Below the pieces are notes generated by a model. The model had not been told where the DNA came from, made no database searches, and saw only the letters and a program-made list of their open reading frames with translations. This document shows, piece after piece, positions 55,296 through 64,000 of a stretch of DNA of 64,000 nt. The position numbers and the translations under genes were made by a program. Numbering within the stretch: the first letter of the stretch is position 1; the number at the start of each line of letters is the position of its first letter. This DNA comes from Triplophysa rosa (taxonomy: Eukaryota; Chordata; Actinopteri; Cypriniformes; Nemacheilidae). The DNA lies in the NCBI RefSeq assembly GCF_024868665.1, contig NC_079910.1, positions 15,128,902 through 15,192,901 on the forward strand, in the 5' to 3' direction.

Positions 55296-56131
55296 AAAAG
55301 TATTTTACCACTGAATGCTGTGATTCACCAATCACAATGATATTTTTCAAAGAACTGCGCAATTAAATATTATCTACTTCACATTTATCTCACATTGTTA
55401 AACCTGCAGCTTTGACGTCGGTAACCAAGAGAAACCGTTTAGACAATCTTTGCCGATTAAAATCTCTCTTGGTCAAATGTCTTTCACTAATATGTATTTG
55501 AAGACCAAAGTTCGCCATACTTGAACGTTGGTACGCAGTAAAGGATGGAACTTCAACCCCTTTCTAAGCTCTCCCATCTTCATATACAGTATGTATGAAC
55601 GAAAGTAAACTGAACACAAAGCATCTTCACTCCTTTATGTGAAATATTTGCAGGCTTTGTCAGACATAGAATTCAAAATAAAGATTTCCCAAATGTCTCA
55701 GAGTCACTAAAGCATTGAAAAAATGTCTTCTTCAACCCAAGCCTCAATCTAAACATTTCAGCACAACATATTTGTATCATTTTTCTCAGTCCGCAATCTG
55801 ATAGTAAACATAATGGGACATTCCTCAGATGTGAAGTTTTCTGTGGCTTGTCATGGTTGGCCTTGCTTTAGTTTGTCATGTGTCTCTGCCACAGAACTTC
55901 CCTATAATGCCTGGGCAGTGAGCCACACCCATTGTTGTCATGGCAACGGGGTTACCACAGATCACAAACGTACTGACACACACTCACAAGTTGCCTATTC
56001 TAACCCCTGCCACATTTCCATTGGTTGTTGAAAGTTTGATGAGTTGCCATGGAAACCTTTGAAGAGGAGTGATGCACGTACCATATGATTACCAGCATGC
56101 TCATCATGTGTTTGTGTGTGTGTGTGTGTGT

Positions 56132-57500
56132 AACACCGGCCCTCCCTAAAAGCGAACTAGCGGCTGCTTAGGGCCATTAGGGTGCCCCCAAGGGCACATG
56201 AAATTGCAACTTTTTTTTAACATTGACGACACACATCCATTTTCTCACGTAGGGCCATACCCACTATTTTTTTCTGTGTTGTGTGTCAAAATTTGTGAAA
56301 TTACTAACAAAGCGCAACATTGCAATATCAAAATAAGTGAGGTGGCCAATCAAATGAAAGGAGGCGGGAGTTACTGGTTACAGAGCCGAGCAGTGACCAA
56401 TCAAATCAAAGAAGACGGAGCTACCGTCACGTCTTCAGCTGTTCAGCAAGACGCTTCAGTTTTAAAGTCGGGATGAAATTAAAACTGTCAATTCAAATTG
56501 ATTTACACGGTGTTGCAGTATTCATTATAAATTATTTACCTGTGCACATCATTCTTTTTTTTTTATTCATTTGCACTTGTAATCTTTAATTAAAAACGTT
56601 AACCTCCTCTCCCTCTCGAAACGATCTCTCTTCACTTCTGGTCACGAGGAATGGTGCGAGGGCGGGGCTGCAGTGATTGACAGATTGCAAACTGGATTAC
56701 AAATCTGACTCCATTTTGTTTGCAACACCCAACTTTTAACGAACCAATCAGTACTCGATGTATTCCCGATGTAAGTCCCACCCTACATTTTTTCCCTCAT
56801 TTCAGAAGTTGTTTCACTCGGATATAGGTCACGAACACATACTGTAAGTGACTAAAATCATTCAATAATTGACAACTGTTTAGTGTTTAACGATAGAAAT
56901 GTTGAACATCCGACAGTATTCACTGATGAAAATGACAAAATGCTGATTTAGATTAAAAATATGTGATTTACGTGATTCATGTAATCTATAATTATCTGCC
57001 AATTCAGTGTTTTATTTGGGATAAGGTTAAGAATAATTGTGTGCATATTGTAAATTAATTTAATGGTTATCAAGTAAATACACTAAATAAAAAAAGATAA
57101 AATTATCCTCAAGGGCTGTGTGACTTTGAGGTGTCTATACGTTGTGGTTAAACTAAAATAAAAATGTTGCAAATAGTTAAATGTATTGAACAATAAATCC
57201 CACAACCTTTGTATGGTCTGTGCTCATAATGTAGAAGGACAGTTCACCTAAAATTGGAAGTAATGAAATTATCAAATGTTTTGCAATCACAACACACTTG
57301 TAATGCAAGGTTTATGTGTTTATGTTTTTATGACATTCCTACATCCTGAACACAGCTAAAACTAATAGAATTGGGTGTGTTAGGTTTAAAGTGTGCATAC
57401 AAATAATCAAACATTGACAATAGTCGATTGTACTGGGGGCACAGGGGGACCCCCAAATAAAATTCTGCTTAGGTCCCCGTAAAGTATTGGGCCGGCCCTG
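56132..57500. mobile_element. hAT-like element inserted into a (TG)n tract
   Basis: It has CACCGGCCCTCCCTAA at the left and GGGCCGGCCCTG at the right, inverted and G/C-rich like some hAT termini. Both flanks are TG repeats (56111-56130 and 57501-57512). The interior has no transposase. Confidence 0.55.
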
Positions 57501-57771
57501 TGTGTGTGTGTGCATGTTTACAATGAGATGGGAAGTGGATTTGCAGACTCACATGAACTAACAAGTATAAATATAATTATATTATATAATTATATTTATA
57601 ATATTACATTAAACTGTTAATATTTTTTAATAATGAATAAACTGGTTGCATTTTGTATATTTTTTCAAATAAGTAAATTAACCGTGGCTTTACCATAGTA
57701 GAAATATGTGACCTTTTTTTTGCTAAATTTTTAAAAATGTTTTTAAGGAACAAACTTCCTTTCTTTCTCTC

Positions 57772-58704
57772 TTAAAGCGACAACGAGCAACTTCTGCTCA
57801 CTGTTGCCCCACATGGTTGATAAGCGGAATTGTCTGTTTACAGTGTCGTAAAAACTGTCGCAAAGATTTCCCGCTGGCAGCTCAATACGCATGAGTTTGT
57901 TTATAAAGCCGACGGACCCGGTGGACCCAGATACACTATGAAAACAGCGCATAGCATGTATATATATATTAGTAGACAACATTAGTAGGCTAATGTTGTC
58001 ATTATATATATATATATATATAATGACAACATTAGCCTACTCAACGACTGAACTGTTCAACATTTACATGGTTTACTGGTCTGAACTACACACATTCATG
58101 ATGAGACACGACAACATGCTAGCTATCAACACCGGCAACCATGTATTATCTCTCAGCTAGTGTGAACCGGTGGTGCGCCAATGACACAGACTAATACCAA
58201 ATACGTTCAAAAGTACAGGACAGTAACAAAAAATGTACAAATAACACTTACAAATCCAGGAGCAGGACCGCTAGGTCTCCATCCGTTTGCAACCCATTGC
58301 CTCTTGCTGCTCGCGCCACCGAGTGTAAGCCCGTCCGATATTGATTCGTGACCGGCCTCGTGTCCGATCACTCTCCTGCTTTCATTTCTTTGCTTCCTCC
58401 GACAAAACCCTCTTTGGTTTTTTGGCTGGCTCTGCCATGGTGATGTTTTGGTTCGTTTCGTCTTACTGTTAGCTCTGCTGTTGGCTAACTTCTCCCAGGC
58501 TACAAGTAAAACGTGGCATATGCCGTAAAGCAGGGGATAGGCGGGGCTTGTACCGGCCCGAACACCAAAGTTACAAGTGCAGTTTCAGCCGATAGGAGGC
58601 TGCTTAGGTAGCAACGGCAGTAAAATTCGTCTAGTTAAAGGTTGACCTACCACTTTTTTAGAGACAATATTTTAAGGTCAAAAAGTTGCTCGTTGTCGCT
58701 TTAA
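57772..58704. mobile_element. 925-bp element, 18-bp perfect ends, TTAA target
   Basis: TTAA flanks AGCGACAACGAGCAACTT at the left and AAGTTGCTCGTTGTCGCT at the right, an 18-bp perfect inverted repeat. TTAA duplication fits piggyBac or Kolobok mechanisms. The interior is non-coding but includes a GC-richer segment (58230-58500) and a 56-bp hairpin. Confidence 0.75.
57985..58040. repeat. 56-bp hairpin with TA loop
   Basis: GTAGGCTAATGTTGTCATTA is followed by a TA run and then its exact inverse, ending TGACAACATTAGCCTAC. It is a strong potential cruciform within the TTAA element. Confidence 0.9.
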
Positions 58705-60647
58705 AACCATATATTTTGCATTATCGCTGAGGGCAAAGTCACTTGAAAGACAAAGCCCATAAATCTCTCACCGTGAATGTATTCTGCTATGTCAGACATG
58801 CCAGAAAAGTGTGAATGTAATGGTAACAGTCCACAAACACTTCCAGGCTGGAAACAACTTATGTTCTCCATTAGCAACGTTTCTTTCCTTCACTTGTTTT
58901 ATTTATTATGCAACCATCTCAACAATGGAACGATTGTAAATATGTCAAGGAAGGCATTCATTTCTGAATACCCAGCAAATTACATTTGTGTTAATCACAT
59001 TTAAGCTCAAAGTTAGATAGTGCAAACTAAAAGTAACATAACACCCAGATACAAATTATTGATACATGTTTATACAAGGTCTTTTGTATGTAGTGTTTTG
59101 TTGCTGGGTGGAGAGTTCTCTCCGCTTATAATAGCTTTCATGATATCCTTCCTCTCCCAAGTATCCCAACTAATGGTGAGAATATGGAGCAGACGCAGGT
59201 TCTCTGTGATCAAGAGCTGGATATTTTTGGATGGCATGGGAAACCCATGGAAGAATTTCGACCGTTGCAGTATTATTGGACCTTTGCGTGTCCGTGAGTC
59301 AGACCTTCTACAACTGAGGGATATTTCTGCAGAAGACGGTTTTTGTGGGTGTGTCTTGGAGAACAGAGGGAGGGAGAGAAAAAATAGCAATGAAGAGCTG
59401 GAAGCGAGTTCCCTCATAAATTAAGCAAACAACGTTGACCCCCATTGACTTCTATTGTATACTATATATTTACAGTATACATATATATATATATGAACAC
59501 AAAACCACTGCGACATTTCTCAAAATATCTTCTTTTGTGTTTCACAGAAGGAAGAGTCACACACAGGTTTTGAATGAATGACATGAGAGTGTAGAAATGA
59601 TGAAATCCTCTCATTCTCCTCATTCATCTCATCACACCACATCTCATCTCCTCCTTTCAAACGTGCTCATTCCATAAATGAATCACCTGCTACTACAAAC
59701 TGGAGTCTTCAAACACACAGCTGATCCCAGGTAACATGTCATTTATCTAGCGCAGGACGAACATCTGATGTTGTGTCTGTCATGCACACCTCTCTCAGGC
59801 CACCTGTTAAACCTGTTTGGCTGTGAAATACAAGGTAAGCATTCTGTAAGCCTCGCCCTCCAGTGAATCAAATTGATATGCGCCCACATTACGGTCAACA
59901 AAGTCACAGGTGCACCTTTTAGAGCTTTTTATGTGAATTTTGTGCTAGTTGGTTCCCCGGTTCCTATATGAAGAACGATATCTGTAAAGAGAATTACAAC
60001 AATAACTACAGTGTTCGTAACAGATCATAGTGTTTTGTTTTTTAACTCGCATGATGCACTTACAGTACATTTTAAATGCATGAGCCCTTTAAGTTTCAAT
60101 GGACTTTGATTGGCTGTCGATGTTTTATCTTTCATTAGCTGATAAAATCCTCTGAAAGTGATCCCAACATTATAGTTTTTTTATCTCTGCATTGTGGTGT
60201 GGATTTGGCTATCTTGTACATGTTGAACAGGTTATAAAACTTTATTCTTGTAGTTATAGTGGTTGGTGTAAACGGGCCGTTAGTCACACAGGTGATAACC
60301 TGCTGAACCAGATCTCAGTTGTTTGTCGTCATCAAGTGACCGTAGGGAGGGAATATTAGACTGAAACATGTTTTTTACATGAAGGGCTGGTGTTTTAGAG
60401 GGAATGGGGGTGGGAGTGTACTGTGCAGATTTATCACATCATCTATGACATCATGATCCGTTGTGATTCAGGCCATTCCCCTGAGATGACCTCAATGTTC
60501 AAACCTCCATCAAATAGTTATCTTTTGTTCAAATTAAAGGAGATTTAGATTTGATTTATTTCCAACGCTATAGGTGTAGCCTAATTCTCTATAATGAGGA
60601 AACAAATAAGTATTTTGATCTTTATAGTTGAGGTCTTTATGGTTATA
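58705..60647. other. Intergenic, no gene supported
   Basis: Frames of 134 and 115 codons overlap on opposite strands at 59020-59424, but neither has a recognisable domain or splice context. A piece of the AGGGATAG MITE lies at about 59440-59610. Confidence 0.35.
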
Positions 60648-60938
60648 TTAAAGGGACAGTACACGCAAACACAAAACGTATTAATTGTTCACCCTCATGT
60701 TGTTTAAAACCTGTATATGACTGTGGAACACAAAAGAAGATATTTTGAGAAATGTCTCAGTGGGTTTGTGTTCATAAAAAATGTCAATGGGGCCAATGTT
60801 GTTTGGTGGCAACATTCTTCGAAATATCTTCTTTTGTGTTCTGCAGAAGAAAGAAAGTCAAACAGGTTTGCAATGACAAGGGGGTGAGTAAATGATGACA
60901 GAATTGAATTTTTGGATGATGGATGAACTAACCCTTTA
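60648..60938. mobile_element. TTAA MITE, right end worn
   Basis: TTAA then AGGGACAGTACACGC at the left, and GATGAACTAACCCTTTAC at the right. Internal arms with GAAGATATTTTGAGA and its inverse are intact. Confidence 0.7.
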
Positions 60939-61708
60939 CTAATAAACATCTGAAATGACCCGGGAGAGGTATTCATTTATCCTCAGCAATCAGACCAGCC
61001 CCACACGCCTCTGTCTATTTACATTTCTGTTGAATCAGAGTGTTAATACTTCACTACTAAGTTCTACATATGCTTAAGGAATACAAGTTAACTGTGAAGC
61101 TTGTATTACAACATCTTGTACAACTAACCATTGTTTGATTAATATAACTGACATTTCACACTGGAAAAAGTTGTAAAATTTTTTGACTAAGTTTCAGACT
61201 TTCCTAGGAGCACTGTGACGTCTAGCTTAACAAAATGGAAAATGCATGGCCCAACTGAGACACCACTTAAATCAGACCCTTCTTCTAAAATAAGCAACTG
61301 AGCAAGAAAGTCTTGATTTTAACATGAGGCAAAAAGACCAGGAATAGGGGAAACTGTCCAGACATCAACAATCCTTTCAAGCATTTGACAGTACTGGTTC
61401 CTAAAGTGTGTCTGGATGTCACCTGAAACAGTTTAATGTGACCCTTGTATGGTGTTCATGTTTGTGTTAATCAGCTTATGGTAATGACTCTTGTGTACCC
61501 ACAGCATTCAGTTTTTAAATCAATATAGTCAGAAAAATGTACATGAAAATACGTTACAGCTGTTTACTTTCTCCCAATTGCAAGCAACATATACAGCATA
61601 TACTGATTTCATGATTTTTTTTACTTAAATATAAATGAGGTAAAAAAAATGGTGTCATATATAAACTTTAAAAATAGGTCACAAGCTAATCCAAACTGGA
61701 ACCATATT

Positions 61709-62385
61709 GGCCCGGTTTCACAGACACGGCTTAGCTTAAACCAGGACTATGCCTTAGTTGAATTAAGATATTTATGTCGCTTTTATGAAAATGCCTTAGA
61801 AGAATACATGTGGTGTGCATTTTGAGACTGTAACATTCACTGATGACAGACGAATCCACGAGGAACAGGAGGTGAGTGAAAAAGGTTTAATAAACAAAAA
61901 GTGATAACAGGAACAAAACTGGGTAATCAAAAACATCCACAGGAACAAAGAGGGTAATCCAAATGACATCCACAGAACAAACAGGGTACCACGCCACGCC
62001 GAGCAAACTCTTCCATGGATCATGGTAACATATTGCATTAATACTGGACAAAGAACACTGAAACAGGCAGGGTATAAATAATGTCCGGATAACCAGGATG
62101 ATGGGGTGCAGGTGTGAAAGTCAATGAGGGACAGGTGAAAGTCATTGGTCTGAGAAACAGGTGCAGGCAAAAACAACGAGGGACAGGAAGGGAGCGTGGC
62201 AAAAGAACATCCTTGGGGCAAAAACAGGGAAAACAGGACTAGGGACCGACGGGAGTGTCACAGAGACAAAACAACGGCACTGATATATTTTAAGATATTT
62301 CTGGGCAAGTTATATTCAGTTAAGACAGGTCACACATTCATTTGAGTCTGGGACTAGCCTTAAGCCTTGTCTGTGAATCCGGGCC
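61709..62385. mobile_element. GGCCCGGTTTCACAGACA element split by a solo LTR
   Basis: It starts GGCCCGGTTTCACAGACACG and ends CTGTGAATCCGGGCC, an inverted-repeat element. Excising the LTR at 61829-62262 with one GAGAC restores TTTGAGACAAAACAACGGCA. Confidence 0.75.
61829..62262 (-). mobile_element. Solo LTR with perfect 5-bp target duplication
   Basis: The minus strand starts TGTGACACTCCCGTCGG and ends GTGAATGTTACA (TG...CA, 434 bp). Flanking GAGAC is present on both sides. No internal region remains, so the element was reduced to a single LTR by recombination. The minus-strand 141-codon frame over it is not a gene. Confidence 0.8.
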
Positions 62386-62605
62386 TTAGAGTGTTTGATA
62401 ATTTTTATATTGAAGGGGAGTGTAAACATTCAGAGATAAAGTGACAGAAACAAAGGATAGAAAAACTGTTTTGAAGGCACTGTAACCTCAGGACATGTTC
62501 TCAAGGTCCACCACAAACAGTTTTGGTTATTATTTATCCCATACTGCTTCAGACGCAAAACAATATAGCCATCAAACTATACGATTGTGTGGCAAAAAGT
62601 AAATA

Positions 62606-62934
62606 TTAAAGGGATACTTCACCCAAAAAGGGAAATTCTGTCATGATTTAGGCTACTCACCGTCAGATTGTTCCAAACCTGTATAAATCACTTTGTTCTG
62701 CTGAACACAGAGGAAGATATCTGTAAGATTGTTAAATCTCACCCCGTATTGACTCCCATAGTATTTATTTTCCCTATACTATGGCAGTAAATGGTGGGTG
62801 AGATCTGACATTCTTCCAAATTTCTTCCTTTGTGTTCAGCAAAACAAAGAAATGTATACAGGTTTGGAACAATCTAAGGGTGAGTAGCCTAAATCATGAC
62901 AGAATTTTCATTTTTGGGTGAAGTATCCCTTTAA
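62606..62934. mobile_element. TTAA foldback MITE
   Basis: TTAA then AGGGATACTTCACCC at the left, and GGGTGAAGTATCCCT then TTAA at the right. Both arms carry the same TAGGCT/AGCCTA insertion in the TCATGATTTA block, a paired change that marks this subfamily. Confidence 0.8.
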
Positions 62935-63311
62935 GAGGTTGTTCTTTGAAGCCTATCAGTGTTGTCCAATACAGAGTCATAATACGGAGGCTTCCTGTTT
63001 TCAATTTCAATTGTTTGAGGTGAATTTGCTCATGAACTCTAGTGACTCTGGTAAAGCTTTCATCACATAATTCTTCAGAATTATTCTGACAAACAGTTCG
63101 AACAAATTCTTGAAATTGTAGAGATCACAAATAACAGCTGTTTCCACACACCTAAGATCCATGTGATGTTCAGAAATTTAATTTAATTTAAATTTAATAG
63201 GCTCCTCATCTGGATAAGATTGATCAGATACAATTAATGGTAATTGTTGTAAGGAATCTAAAAATACTCTAGTCCTCTTCTGACTCAGTAGCTCTGCTGT
63301 CACGAGCAATC

Positions 63312-63903
63312 TTAAAGGGATACTTCACTCAAAACAAAAAATTCTGTCATCATTTACTCACCTTCGAGTTGTTCCAAATCTGTATAAATTTCTTTGTTCT
63401 GATGAACACAGAGAAAGATATTTGGAAGAATGCTTATAACCAGACTGATTTTGTTCCCCATTGACTAACATGTAGTAGGAAAATATGAAGAAAATAGATA
63501 AAGCGGGCAAAATAAGGTTTGTTTTGATTTAAACCATAATAACCAAAAATACAGCAAACCAACACAATAAAACACAATAAAAACATGATAACACAATAAA
63601 AAACAACCAAACTCTTCAAATACTTAATCATTTTTTTGTTCTGTTGAACACAAAAGAAGATATTTTGAAGAATGTAGGAAAGCAAATAGTTCTGGGGTAC
63701 TTTTGACCACCATTGTATTTTTTCCTACTATGGTAGTCAATGGGGATCAAAGTCTGTCTGGTTATAAGCATTCTTCCAAATATCTTTCTCTGTGTTCATC
63801 AGAACAAAGACATTTATACAGATTTGGAACAACTCGAAGGTGAGTAAATGATGACAGAATTTTCATTTTTTGTGTGGTTTTTTTGTGTGAAGTATCCCTT
63901 TAA
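63312..63903. mobile_element. TTAA foldback MITE, longest copy
   Basis: TTAA then AGGGATACTTCACTC at the left, and GTGTGAAGTATCCCT then TTAA at the right. The centre has an extra AT-rich segment (63480-63630) rich in AACACAATAAAA. Confidence 0.75.
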
Positions 63904-64000
63904 ATGGTTTTGCTTCGCAGTACTTCTTACACAAGCTAGTGTTAAGCAGTCACCAAAAATAACATGTTAGCCATTTAGCCAAAGTGGATTTTGACTAGTG

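Noticed and set aside
59020..59424. 134-codon plus-strand ORF with an overlapping 115-codon minus-strand ORF
   Set aside because: Open frames on both strands at the same place with no domain suggest a chance lack of stops.
61796..62221. 141-codon minus-strand ORF with hydrophobic stretches
   Set aside because: It lies almost entirely within the solo LTR 61829-62262.

Overview
This is nuclear DNA of a teleost fish. The genes are split into short exons with GT-AG introns, two of them are fish type II keratins, and the rest is AT-rich and full of small DNA transposons and solo LTRs of the kind abundant in carp-like fishes (Cyprinidae). The cyprinid assignment is inferred from repeat style, not from a marker gene. 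There is no bacterial or plasmid content.

Layout. 1-10.5 kb: no supported coding gene; degraded transposons, including a hAT remnant with a BED-finger fragment and a TTAA-flanked element. 10.5-10.9 kb: a CpG-rich block ending in a minus-strand splice donor, probably the first exon of a gene lying to the left. 15.16-21.47 kb (+): a complete 12-exon p38-family MAP kinase of 359 residues, with a perfect GTCACGTGAC palindrome about 115 bp before the ATG. 25.39-28.82 kb (-): a complete 9-exon type II keratin (589 aa) with glycine-rich head and tail. 36.8-37.7 kb: an LTR followed by a gag-like fragment. 38.08-40.5 kb (+): a compact, unrecognised locus built from tandem copies of a small exon plus its intron, preceded by a CRE and a TATA-like box and followed by AATAAA. 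A solo LTR and a retroposon interrupt it. 45.22-49.06 kb (-): a complete 9-exon keratin 8 gene (krt8, 530 aa). 49.3-64 kb: no convincing gene, but several nested transposon insertions whose order can be read from the sequence.

The two keratins have the same exon plan (209, 61, 96, 165, 126 and 221 bp for exons 2-7) and orientation, so they are tandem paralogues. Each would need a type I keratin partner, and none is encoded here. The kinase shows no functional link to the keratins beyond proximity.

The most unusual part is the 38-40.5 kb locus. Four successive exon copies have lengths divisible by three, share one splice phase and stay open in one frame. A later copy has lost its donor GT and now runs into a stop codon.
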